Below, piece by piece: positions 46,271 to 57,611 of a stretch of 64,000 nucleotides of DNA; the stretch's first letter is position 1, and the number at the start of each line of letters is the position of its first letter. A program made the translations under genes and the position numbers. The notes under the pieces were generated by a model that was given only the letters and a program-made list of their open reading frames with translations, had not been told where the DNA came from and ran no database searches. This stretch comes from Sparassis latifolia (Eukaryota; Basidiomycota; Agaricomycetes; Polyporales; Sparassidaceae): NCBI GenBank assembly GCA_018466975.1, contig CM031561.1:4030001-4094000 (forward strand). Direction: 5' to 3'.

Positions 46271-46968
46271 GCAGGGGTCATTTGCGCGACCTCGGGACAA
46301 TCTGTGCCAGAGACGGAAGTGTAATACGAACAGCAAATGTCCATCGCGCCGCATGCGTGGGACAAACGTTTAACGTTCAACTGTGCAGCGACTGGTAGCT
46401 GAGTCACCTGGAGGACAGGTTTGCCTATCCCCGGATCGCCTTTCGTGTGTGGCCCGGGGCCAAGTAGCCTGTGGCGCCGCGGGACGTCTACTTTGGGGTT
46501 CCATGGATGCTTTTGAGACAATGATCTCTACGCGCGGCTGGCGATAAGCCACGCATCGCCCCATGCATCATGTCGGGCGCTCACACGACTCGCCGATTCG
46601 CACACCCCTTTTCGTAGACCCGTAAATTACACACAAACTACAACACGATCACAAACAAACAAACAAACAACAGTACCACGGCAGAGACAGATACAGAGAC
46701 AGAGGCGGGCAGCATAACACCGGGTCTAACGTAAAATCTAGCATATAAAAAATCAAGCAGAACAGAAGATGTAGGATGCGGATGCGGATAATCGCGGACA
46801 GGAAGACGGGGTACGCCAGAGAGTCGTCGGCGGCGGCGGTTGGCAGGATTCGGAGCGGGGGGCGGGGGTATGGTCATGTAAGGTATACAATCCCGTAAAA
46901 TCATCTCATATCATATCTCGTCACTCGTCGCGTTCGGTCCGGGTGAGACTATCGGCGCTCAGCCCAGC
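46271..46968. other. Intergenic stretch downstream of G-alpha gene
   Basis: Contains a short ACAA-type microsatellite near 46651-46670 and the 3' flank of the G-alpha gene. No coding signal was recognised. Confidence 0.4.
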
Positions 46969-49361
46969 TCACATGAGCTTCGACGCGCGGAGGTGCTCGC
47001 GGACGACCATATCCCGCACTGCACGCATCCGAAACAGGTCAAAAAAAAGGTATTAGACACCCTCAGACACGCACCGCTCGCGATGATCCCGCCCGTCGTC
47101 GTCGAGTCCTACGCAGCGTGTCAGCGCGACACTCAAGCTTCAAGAGGGGGGGGAACCCGGAGAAGACGCTCACCGTCACGCTCGTGCAGAACCCATAAAA
47201 CTTGCGCGGCACAGGCGAGTACTCCCGGTGGATCGCCATGAACTTGCTCCTAAAGTCTGCAACGAAACCGCACTCATCAGCAGCAGCACGAGCGCACTCG
47301 GGGGAGAAACAGAAAGGGGCCCGGCCCCGGCGATACGAGAGATCCGCAGCGCGCATGAGATGTAGATGAAAGTGCGATGGACACTGCCGCTTCTCGACCT
47401 TACAGATCCGCGAGAGATGGGGCTGGCTGTACGCAAAAAACGCGATCGACAGCACCCGCGCCATCGTTCACCCGGCGTGCCCAAAGGGAACAGAAAAAAC
47501 CCAAACAGCACACACACACACACACACACGCCAAACAAAGAAAACGAACGCAAAAACGCACACTTCTCAACCACGTCCCGCTCGTTCGCGCGCTCCCCAA
47601 AATTGCGCACATACTTGGCGAGGCGCACGCCCGCAGCGAGCTTCGCGGCGAGGATGTCGCACTTGTTCAGGAAGAGCACCAGGTCCACGCGCGCCAGCAG
47701 CTTGTTCGCGCACACCGCCTTCCACAGCAGCACCGAGTCCTCCTGCACGCCGCATCCGCAATTAGTATATCAGCAAGGGAGGGGGGGACGCACGAGGCGG
47801 TTGACGCTCCGGTCCTCGGCGAGCACCTGGTCGAAGCACGAGATGGGCGCGAGGAAGATGATCGCTGCCCGCCGGCGGTGGATCAGCAAGCGCACACACG
47901 CGCGCACGGGGCGAGGGGCGGCTTACCATGGACTGCGGGCGCCGGAGCGGGGTCAGCAACCGCGGACACAACGGACGTGAGAGCGGGCACGCACCGTCGT
48001 CGAAGAACGGGACCCAGGTCTCTGCGCGGCGGGGGGGAGGACGCGTCAGGTGCGGTGCGGGGAGGGAAGGAGGAGGGGGAAACACTCACGGCGCTGCACC
48101 GAGGAAAATAGGAGCGTGATGATCAGCATTGCGCAGGTGAGAACGGCGCGCGAGCGGGGGCTCGACGCGATCGGGCCCGCGGACACTATGTGCTCACCTG
48201 GGAACGCGAGCCGCCGACGTCGATGATCCGCCACTGCGTCCCGCTCTCGGAGCCGGCCTCCATCTCGAAGCGGTACTCGGACACGCCGACGGTCTTCAGG
48301 CGCGCCTTGAGCACGTCGTCTGCACGATCCGTCAGCGCGCAGGGCATCGCAGGCGGACGAACACGCACCGTCCGAGGGGAGGTACCGCGGGGCGGTGATG
48401 CGCTCCAGGTCGTCCAGGAAGCTGCAGCCGTCAGCACGCAGCGTCCGCGCCAGAAGAACAGAGAGAGACTCACAACCCCGGGCCGTCCTCGACGCGGATC
48501 CGCCTCCGTCTGAGGATCTCTCTCAGGACGGGGTCCCGCCAGAGCGCGAGCAGGTCCCCGGAGCAGGCGTGCAGCGCGGCCTGGGCGGCGTCGGCCTCGC
48601 CGCCCGCGCCGCGCTCCCGCTCCTTCTGCTTTCCGTTCCCGAGGAAGGGCTCGGGGCCGCTGACGCCGCGCATGGCGCGCTTGAGTGCGCTGCCCGGGCG
48701 GACGAAGATCTCGTCGGAGAGGGCGCGGGGGCGCGGGGTGTCCGGCGGGGAGAGCGCGGCGACGAGGAGGGCCTCGACGTGGCGGAGCGGGGCGAGGCGG
48801 GCGAGGAGGGCGGCGAGGTGTGGGGGCAGCAGGGACGGGGGCGGCGACGGGGGGTCGTCGTGGGCGTGTGCGTATATGGAGGGCTCGTGCGCGGAGAAGG
48901 AGTAGGAGGGCTCGGAGGAGGCGTCGGAGAGGTCCAAGGCGATGGCGGCTGGGGAGAGCGACGGCGAGGCGTGGGGTGTCGGTGGTGGTGGTGAGAGGGA
49001 AGGTCGGCGGGGCGAAGGTCGAGGAGAGCGTCCTGGATGAGGTTGACGCTGCGGACGAGGTTGAGCTGGACGACGGCGCGCCAGAGGACACGCTCGGCGC
49101 GGAAGGCGCTGGGGGTGTACAGTCGCTGGAACTGGCGCAGGGTCGTGCTCTTGCCCGACTCGGACTGGCCCAGCAGCAGCAGCCGCACCACGCGCGCCTT
49201 CCGGTGTGCGACGCGCTCCTGCCGGATCGACTCGTCGATGGCCGCGCTCACCCGCCGCGCCTCCGCCTCCTGCGCCAGGCGGAACGCTTGCTCCGCAGGG
49301 GTCTCGTCAGCCGGAGGGCGCAGCACAGCCTCGAGGGGGTCGGGGGCTCGCGCGTCGGCAT
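46969..49361 (-). CDS. Divergent heterotrimeric G-protein alpha subunit
   Basis: Minus-strand multi-exon gene. The best start is the ATG at 49361 (MPTREP...), the stop is at 46971-46969, and the C-terminus reads VRDMVVREHLRASKLM. GTPase motifs can be read: P-loop LLLLGQSESGKSTTLRQF, switch I ARLKTVGVSEYRFEME, switch II DVGGSRSQ continuing across introns as RQTWVPFFDD, NKCD in LVLFLNKCDIL, and a base-contact motif FCTSVT. A long low-complexity insert separates the P-loop from switch I. The usual catalytic Gln of switch II is Ser and the switch I KTTG is KTVG, which marks a divergent basidiomycete subgroup. The reading frame shifts in C-rich stretches near 49340 and 49000; each would be repaired by one extra base. 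A 4-base exon at 48093-48090 is needed to keep frame. Confidence 0.8.
47509..47529. repeat. CA microsatellite in G-alpha intron
   Basis: About ten and a half uninterrupted CA units lie in an intron between the NKCD-encoding exon and the following exon of the G-alpha gene. Confidence 0.9.
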
Positions 49362-51797
49362 CGCAGGGAACGGCAGGTAGTATCGCTGATGGGAGGAGGG
49401 AGAGAGTAGATGGGAGCAGCAGCCGTTGGCACACGGGTAGTACTTCTGCGGAGCGCGAAATGAGGAGACTCAGAGTCTGCGTCAAAGTGCTCGACTGTTA
49501 ACGGACTCTGCCAGCCCCCCTGCAGCCGCCCGGCCCGCCGCCCACCCGCGCCCCGCTCGGCTCCGTCTTCCCACTGCCCGCCCGCCGTGCAGTGCGCCCA
49601 CTGCGATCGGCGGCGGACGGCGAGCCCGAGTGCCCGCGCAACGCAGCACGCCAGGCACGCCAGGGGCAGCCATCATGTGCCTGATCTGCCCATCAGCTTC
49701 GCAACTTTGCCATCGCCTCGTGTCTCCGACGCCACGAGCCTCTCTGCTCCTCGCTTTCATCTCGGCCATCGTTCGCCGCGTGACGCAGCAGTCGCTGCGC
49801 TTCTCCACGCCGATTCTCAGGCTGAGCGCTGAAGCTGAAGACGCGCTCCCTTATGGAGCTGCGGTTATGCACAACGTGGACGTGCATGCGTCACTGTCTG
49901 ACGTGTACCTATCGCCCAAGCTCCCACTCCCACCCTCCGCGTCGTCCCTAGGCGGTGTCTGCCAATTATCGCCCATCGCGGCCGCAATAGTACCCATAAT
50001 CCCTAACGAGAACGCGGGGTCTGCACATGTCTCGCTCGACCGCATCTCACGTATGTACATCTACCCGCGCAATCCTGCACCCTCTACAGGTTCGCGCAGC
50101 GTGGACACACCTGCATGTGCGTCCCCACCGAACTGGAAGATTGCGTTCGCTTCCATTGTCCTCCCTGCGCACCTGCCAATCCCCCCCAGCTGCGATCCGA
50201 TATGCTTCGGGCCTCTGCACAGCTCCACGACCCGCGGCGGATTTGGGCCATTGTACCCTGTCTGATTGGCTACCGATATCTATCGCCGCGCTCGACGTTC
50301 CTCGTGTGCCTATCCCCAGCGTCTCTGCAGCAGGCCATTCCTTCCTCTCCAGCAAACTGGAGACGTCCGGACGTGCATGCCTGTTCCCTCCTCGTCCGAC
50401 ATGCACCACCTCGCGGGCCCACTGCGCACTTTTGCCAACCTCACATTGACGTGCGGCGCTCTGTGCACTCCAGATGCACCCTCCGTACGGCGACTAGCAC
50501 CTTTCGTGCCCCTCCCCTCGAGTCGCCGACGCCCACAGCTCGACTCGCGTCTTCTGGCTAGAGATATCCCCGCGCTCGACGTTCGTGTGTCGTCCCCAGC
50601 GTCTGCGGGCTGTTCGTTCCTCTCCCGCTGACGCCGGTAATCTGGGCCCGCCTGCCTCGGACGCCCCGGACGTGCTCGCCTGTTCCCTCGTATGACATGA
50701 AGCCCAAGTACTGTGATATGCACCTTTGCAATCTCACGTTGAGATGCGGCGCTCTGGATGACGATCCCTGGAGATATGCACCCTCCGTACGGCGACGAGT
50801 ACTTATTTGCGCCTCCCGGCCCTCACCGGCACCGCTCGACTCGCATCTTCTGGCTAGAGATATCGCCGCACTCGACGTTCATGTGCGCGTCGCCAGCGTC
50901 TGCGGGCTGTCCGTTCCTCTCCAGCAGGCTGGGCCCTGCCTCGGACGTGCTCGCCTGTTCCTTCATACGACGTGCACCTCCTCGCGGATCTTGGAGGCCC
51001 AAGTACTGCGCACTTTTGCAACCGTGTGGCTTTCTGGATCCCGGGGTGGTATGCACTCCAGATGCCGCGCTCGACTCGCGTCTGCCGTACTCGACGTTCA
51101 TGTGCGCTTACGCTGTCACATCTGTGCAACAGGCCCTTCCTTCCTTCCTCTCCGACAAACTGGGCGCCCGGATATGCTCGCCTTTTCCCTCGTCGTACGA
51201 CATGCAATCTCGGGCCTTCGCGGGTCTTCTCGGCACAAGTAATACTTTTGCAACCTCGCGTTGAGGTGCTGCGCTCTGGATGATCATCCCGGGAGGTATG
51301 CACCCTCCGTACGGTGACGAGTACTTTTTCTTGCCTCCTCACCGAGTCGCCGCCGCAGCTTTCGTCTGCTGCCGTCCCCGCTTGTCCCACGAGCCCGATT
51401 TCGGGGTACCGGCGTCAGCGTGTTCGCCCACGTCCACCTGCGTCCTGAGCTGAACCCCTTACGGTACTTCGTCTAGGCTCTTGAAATACATCGGCATACC
51501 GGAGTCCGACGCAGACGCTCCCGGATATACTGCCATCTCTCTCTCTTCTCTGCTATGCCTGGCGCACGGTGCGTCTGCGTCGTGGCTCTTCGGACACTGC
51601 AGCGGGGAACCCCACCCGCTATTGGTACCGCGGTCACGTGCATGTTCGACTCAACGCCACCAGTCAGTGGCCTCTTCAAGTTCGATGTCGAACACCTCGG
51701 TTCGCGTTGTGTGAGCCCCGAAACAAAGCCAACTACCCTGTTATATTAAACCTTCCAGGTTGCAGCAATTCGCCGCCAAGCAAGCACCCGAACTGAG
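49362..51797. other. Long non-coding stretch between G-alpha gene and FunK1 copy 3
   Basis: No gene with a recognisable motif. Open frames on both strands from 49500 to 51700 have repeat-like, non-conserved content. Its right end, 51630-51800, shares the block with CACGTGCATGTTCGACTCAA with the 5' flanks of the other kinase copies (in opposite orientation). Confidence 0.5.
50260..51320. repeat. Degenerate tandem repeat, units of about 225-295 bp
   Basis: The landmark (GCGCTCGACGTTC or GCACTCGACGTTC, often preceded by GATATC) recurs near 50290, 50570, 50865 and 51090. Each copy is followed in order by CAGCGTCTGCGGGCTG-like, GACGTGCTCGCCTGTTCC-like, TTGCAACCTCACGTTGAG-like and GCACCCTCCGTACGGCGAC-like blocks. 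Units are diverged, with insertions and deletions. No coding function is evident. Confidence 0.72.
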
Positions 51798-54079
51798 ATG
51801 GCTGGACGCGTCTTCGAGATCCCGGTCGAGAAATTTATGGACGAGTTCATTCCTGGACCTAATCTGACCTTGTCTAAGAGAGAGAGGGGCAAGTGGAAGC
51901 ATAAATTCAAAGATCTGGACCTGATTACGAAGGAATCCCAAATGTACCCTGGTTTCGTGAGCATTTTTCCCATTTTTTCGTGTGTGATCTACAGATTCAC
52001 AGAGTATATGTGCAAGTGCGCAGCTGTGAACTTGGTGTTGGGCAAGGTCGAGGGTAACCGTCTCGTCGCGCGCGACACGGCAGACTGGGGTGACAAGACC
52101 GAAGACGGGGCGAAACTGATGGGCCTCGGTTCTATAGCGCCACCAAGCGTGTCGATCTATCCAAATACGCCCGAAGCGGTTAGGGACTACGAGCTCACCG
52201 CCGTGGATGTCGAGGGGAGCAAGTGCGCGAAGGCTCGACATAGACATCTGGCCAGGGTCTGCTGGCAGCGCCTGTGCATCCCAATCGAGCTCAAGACTGA
52301 TCATACATTGTCAGCGTTCGAGTTTCTGAAACCCGAGAAGGAATCGCCTGTCCGGAGCGAGAAGGCGATGAGCCGGGTTGCGGATTGCGCATCGAAGATT
52401 CTTATGATCCAACTGTTGTTGCTGCTATGCCGGCGGAGATTCAGCTCATGGAGGATATGATCTGCTGCTATGCCGGCGGAGATTCAGCTCATGGAGGCTG
52501 CAAAGAAAGGTTGAACGACTACCACAAGCAATGTCTGGACGAGGCAATGTCGCCAAAGTGGCCTATATACAAGGTCGCATTTTATGTCAAGGACCTCGTG
52601 GATAGTGAGGCCCTGCGCAAGGATGCTAGATCTGCAGGCCAATCAGTGCCCACTTCCAATTCTACTCCTCATGCATCCCTCGATGATGGCACCACGCTTC
52701 CCATAGATGCTTCCAATCCCTCTCTTCACTCGGATGACACGTCCATATCGGAGCCTGTACGATATTTCCTCATCGGTCGCCCACGATTTGCGGCGCACTC
52801 ACCTACGGGCCGTGCTACACGAGGATATGTGGCCTACGACATGGAAACAGAGAGGCTGGCGTTCTTGAAGGACACGTGGCGGCCCGACTCGTCGAAGATA
52901 CATCCGGAACGTGAGGTATACGAACGTCTGTACAAGCATGACGTCTCGAACATTGCGACTCTTCTGTGTGGTGGTGACGTCGGTCAAACTTGCGATGAAC
53001 CCCAACGGACCTGCACCCAAAAATTCGACGAGTCGAAGTCGCTGCTGGGTCGGATCCATTATCGCGTGGTAGTGAAGGAAGTTGGTCGTTCTTTGGATGA
53101 TCACGAAAACTCTCGGGAGATGCTTTATGCGACCTTCGACGCGCTCACAGGTACGATATGGTGCTGACTTGCATGTGCATGTCTTCACTCTCACCTTCCA
53201 GCTCACCGTGAAGCCTGGGAGCGCGCGGATGTACTACATCGTGACATCAGCATTGGCAACATTCTGATCGACGAAGACCCTGACAATCCAGGTTACCACG
53301 GTGCTGTCCCCAAGGTCATCAAAGGGTTTCTGAACGACTGGGACCTCTGCAAGTACAAGGATGAGTTGGATAGTGAGCCTACCCAGAAGTCGCGTTCGGC
53401 GAGTTTGACCATATTGGGCAGTGTCGTGCACGGGCTAACATCATTCCTCTAGGGAACGTGGCAATTCATGTCAGCATTACTACTTCAATTCCCGAGAAAA
53501 CGCTACGAAGTTTCGGACGATCTGGAGTCGTTTATGCACGTTGTGAACTGGCTGGCCCTGAAATGGTACCGGCACCGTCTCCGTGCAGGAATAACGCTGC
53601 AGCAACATACGGCTGATACTTATGATCACTGGGCCCGTGTTGATGGCTACGATCTGGGTGGGCACGAAAAACTCCAACAGATACGGATCGGCGAAGTACC
53701 TTTTATATTGTCCGTCAATGGTGGGCTCAGCAGCCTTCTCGAGAAGCTCATGGAGCTTTGCCATGAGCATTACAAGACTATCGATATGGTCGCTTTGAAG
53801 CTCGGAAGGGCCGAATCTGAAGAGCCTGAGGAAGATCTACCGGAGCTACTGGATGAAACATTTGCCATACATCCAGCGCAGTTGCGACGGATGGTCGCTG
53901 TACTTGCCGGACCAGAGACCGGCAGAGACCCGGCACGTGACTTCCATACTACCCAGGTTCCTCGACCAACTTTGTCGAGTCACAGTCTGATCATGGATGC
54001 TTTTGCCGAAGTTCTCTCTGGCGAACGTCATCAATGGCGGCAAGACAAAGTCGAGAACCGTTCACTCGGTGCTACGTGA
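51798..54079 (+). pseudogene. FunK1-type fungal protein kinase, copy 3 (deletion plus local duplication)
   Basis: Opposite orientation to copies 1 and 2. It starts MAGRVFEIPVEKFMDEFIPG and contains ARDTADWGDKTEDGAKLMG, VCWQRLCIPIELKTDHTLSA, LAFLKDTWRPDSSKIHPERE, HRDISIGNIL, LNDWDLCKYKDELD and GGLSSLLEKLMELCHEHYKT. Relative to copy 1 it lacks roughly 170-180 bases between CASKIL and YDPTVV (near 52403), which shifts the frame. Just after this, 35 bases (TGCTGCTATGCCGGCGGAGA...) are repeated with an 8-base spacer (52424-52501). The repeat appears to put the downstream sequence back in frame with the part after the deletion, but not with the N-terminal part. The C-terminus is unlike copies 1 and 2 and ends at 54079. 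Probably a pseudogene. Confidence 0.78.
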
Positions 54080-56253
54080 CGCTCATTGTCTGTTGGGACT
54101 AGAGAATGTGTCGGCAAGTCTCGCAGCGTCGTTCCAGGAGAGCAGCTACGGGCAAAGCCATCTTCCAAAACGCAGGCGACACGTCGTTCGGTGGCTCGCT
54201 CGGTGCGTGCCATGGATTCCGGGGTTGGTTCCCAATCACATCTGGCGTCAGTGCGAGAGGAGTGAAGGTGGTGGGCTTCTCGACGGTCTAGTTCGCAGGA
54301 CGTTCAGGCTTCGGAGATGCTACGTATATCCTCGTGTGTGTAATCCACTAACGATCTATGCTCATGCCGGTACCAAACGTTGTACTTTTGCCTCTTGGTT
54401 GTGATCGTGACTGCGCACTGCGCGGGTGCCAGACGTGATCATATATAGGATTGAAGGTCTGACATGGATTTCTCGTTTCGGGCGGGTACGGGGGTCTGTT
54501 CGTGTCCTAGTGAAGGCCCCGTTAGCCCCAATCGCTGCGTCGCGGCCGGGTGGTATATGCCATGGCCATTCGGTCACTTCCGCGGAACTACATATCTCAG
54601 GCCCCAGCAGTCAAGCTTGTTCGACGTTATGCGGGTCCGATGTTCTGTACGGTGGCCGATTGCGGACCCTGTGATAGTGGCCAGTGTGGCTGGGCCGGAT
54701 TTATGTGGCCAAGACTTCAGCCTGAGAACGGCCAGCACGGCGAATATCCTGTGTTCGCGTCCTAATTGTGTGTGAGTTTGATACACGGGTTTGTCTGACA
54801 AACTTTCGACCATTGCCAGCGCGATCAGGATGACTGATACGACTCGGACAGCTTGTAATTCGGCGATGCAGACGTAACTTCGAAGGAAGCGGATGCGTGT
54901 CTTCGGTTTGTGGGCACTCTCATCTACAAATTCTACAGATTCACTGACCGTGCAGCGATGAATTCAGTGTTTAAAAGGTCAAAGACAAGCGTGCCCGAGT
55001 CGTCACACACTACGCCGCAGATTGGTTTGGTGCTCCAAGGCCTTCGCATGCGCAGTTATCACTTGAGGTAATCAGGCCCAGGTCTTCTCAACGACTCTTG
55101 CTACTGCTACGTTTGCACTCATCACTCTGGCCGGCAGCGGGAGAAACTCGGTCGGGTAGCTGTGATGGGACGGTGAAATCTGCTAGGCTTTTACTCGAGG
55201 GCAGGAATTCGCAAAGATACATCGAAGCAAACTCGCTACTGCAGTTCCACAAGCCCGATTCGCAGAACCCCAGTCGCTGCGTCTCATATTCTTACTCAGG
55301 TGGGGAAGGTGAGAGCTAGCTTCGCGACTAGTACGCATAACGAATACATTTTTCACCACGTGTGGAATCAGGTGCTACACGTACCGCTCATGTCTTATAT
55401 CTCTGGAAGTCTCGCGCCCGCTCTCCATTCCACTGGCACTCGGAGCCATCCTCGTCAAACCCAGTGCCCTTTTCGCACGCTCAATTCGCTGCGATCTCTG
55501 CCGCTCGATTAATATCACCGCCACTGCGAGTTCCGAGTCCTCTCGGATGATTTAGTGGTTCACCAGCTGTGTTGGAGGGACAGCGTCGCCCTGCGCATGC
55601 GATCCAACCACATCCTTTGCGCGCAGCGGGCGCCAGGCTAGGCAGTGCGCAGTTTGAGATGCCGCAGCCGTGCGCCTCCCCTCGAAAGACTCTGCAATGT
55701 ACAAGGTGCCTTTACTCCGCGCCCGTGGAGTTTCAGTCGGTGGGGGTTGCGCTGCGCGTCTGCTCGCTTCAGATCTCCGCCATAAGTGGAGTTTGGTCCG
55801 CCCCGTGTAACGTGGACCTCCGACCGGAGTCCACAGGATTCTTCGCGCGCAAGCTCCAACGTGCAGCTGCGCCGCGCCGCGTCGCAAGTACTCCATAGTC
55901 ACCAGCCATGTCAATGATCCTGGTATCCCTCAGGTGAATCTGTTCGGTATTCGCTTCGTGTTCGCGCTCTTGCAGATCTGCGCTGGTGAGGCTGCGACAG
56001 GGTTCGTGGCATGCTGCGCTCCGCACTGAGAAGACGCGACCGACCGAGCGTCTACAGAACTAGGAGGCGCGTCGCGAGAGCTGTGCTCCGGTCGTGATGA
56101 TCAACGGAGGTAGCCCACCCGACTCTCGGTGCCTCGGGTTATCTCCGAGTCTGCCTCTGCATTCCTCAAATATGCAGCCCGGTGCTCGCATATCAGACAC
56201 CTCCCCTTCTCCACCTCAACCCCTCACGCCAACCACTAAAAAAGCCCTGAGCC
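54080..56253. other. Intergenic stretch, no gene recognised
   Basis: About 2.2 kb between the FunK1 copy and the next gene. Several open frames of 60-135 codons exist on both strands (for example 54426-54674 plus and 55914-55552 minus), but they overlap one another, lack motifs and have no consistent splicing. Confidence 0.4.
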
Positions 56254-57227
56254 ATGACCGCGAGGATGCCCCAGGAACCGCCGCCTGTCCTAACATATGA
56301 CGCACACCGCGGCACGTACGATGCACCCCCGACCTGGACACCTCCGCAGGGCCCGTCCCGCTCCTCATCCGCATATGGCGCGCGCTCGCCGTCCGAGAAG
56401 TCCAGCCCAAACTCTGCACCATCCCCTTCTCCCTCAGCGGTGGACGCGCCATCGTCATTCTCGCGTCCCGCCCCGAGCACGATCGCGTACGCGCCCTTCC
56501 GCATCACCGCACACGAGGGCTTCAGCGTGAACCTTGGCCACGGATTTCCCGTGCTGCCCCCGCCCGACTCGCCGTTTGCGGACCACGATGTTGTGCAGAA
56601 CGACTGGGCGCGCTTCCTCACTGACATCAAGCGCGCGGGCTCGCTCGACGGCGTCCCAGTTCACATGAGGAACGGCCCCGTCGGCGAACTGCTGGATCAA
56701 TGGAACCGCGTACGTCCCAGCCTTATCTCTCGTGAATGCTCGCGCTCACCGCCTTTGGGGAATAGTATTTCTTCCACCCGCGTCGCATGCACGTCGTACT
56801 CGCGCTGGGGAACACCGCGTACACCGGGCGGGACCCAGTTCCAGCGGACACTGTCGAACGACAACATCTACAACAACGCCAATCGCAATCAAGCTTCGGC
56901 GGACGGGGACAGCAGTCAGCGTACGACGACGACTCGAGCGACTCCGACGGCGGCGGGCGGTTTGGCGGAGGGCGCCCGCGCCTGCTTGGCGGGATCGTCG
57001 GCGGGATCTTGGGCGGCGGCCGTGACCGCCGGGACGCGCGCAGGCGACGCAGGAGGGAGCGCGGCGGGCTCATCTCCGGCCTAGTGGGTTTAGGTGCGAG
57101 TGCGATCACGGGAGCCGTGCAGGATGCTACCGCGAGCAGGGGTGGGGGTGTGAGCGCGAGCGCGAGCGGTCAGGCAATTCCTGGGACGGAGGATAAGTGG
57201 AGGATCGTTATTTCGTACCGGCCGTGA
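56254..57227 (+). CDS. Basidiomycete protein of unknown function with Gly-rich C-terminus
   Basis: Two exons, 56254-56709 and 56766-57227, give 305 residues. The first 75 residues are Pro/Ser-rich. The central part reads APFRITAHEGFSVNLGHGFP, QNDWARFLTDIKRAGSLDGV and GPVGELLDQWNR, joining across the intron (GTACGT donor, TAG acceptor) to YFFHPRRMHVVLALGNTAY, a pattern I associate with a widespread but uncharacterised basidiomycete family. The C-terminal third has a Gly-rich hydrophobic stretch (LLGGIVGGILGGG), a basic run (RRDARRRRRRERGG), a second hydrophobic stretch (LISGLVGLGASAITGAV) and the end DKWRIVISYRP. The hydrophobic stretches might associate with membranes; no known enzyme motif was seen. 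Confidence 0.72.
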
Positions 57228-57611
57228 TACTTGCTGGAGAGGGGTTCGGATATGCATATATGGTGCTATATAGGATCGGTGCCAAGTGCGTTCATGCTTG
57301 TTTTATATATTCTAGCTGTGACTTTGTGGTCCCTCTCGGAAGATATCTGCTCGTGCAAGCCTCACGAAGCATTCGATCATTGCCAGGATATCAGCAGAGA
57401 GTGCGGTTCCACGCAGCAGAAAGACGAACTCACCAAAGTTATCCATAAACCGAGTACTCGAGTGGGACATAGGGTCACAAGTCCACGGTTCAGCGGACAT
57501 GTTCGAATCGAGTTTGAAACTTAGCGTTTTATATGTTGTCTGTGTCATTCCAGTCGACAAGCCGTATAACGACTCTGGTATGAATTCAAGAAACATCTAC
57601 TCTAGCCTGCT

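Noticed and set aside
47366..49501. Long plus-strand open frames (for example 47377-48111, 48395-48994, 48685-49380)
   Set aside because: They are antisense to the G-alpha exons in GC-rich sequence and are low-complexity Arg/Gly/Ala strings without motifs; the minus strand carries the GTPase motifs.
54080..55900. Candidate small genes after FunK1 copy 3
   Set aside because: Overlapping short frames on both strands with no conserved motif or coherent exons.
56297..57109. Frames overlapping the 56.3 kb gene on both strands
   Set aside because: They are shadows of a GC-rich coding exon; the two-exon model gives one coherent protein.
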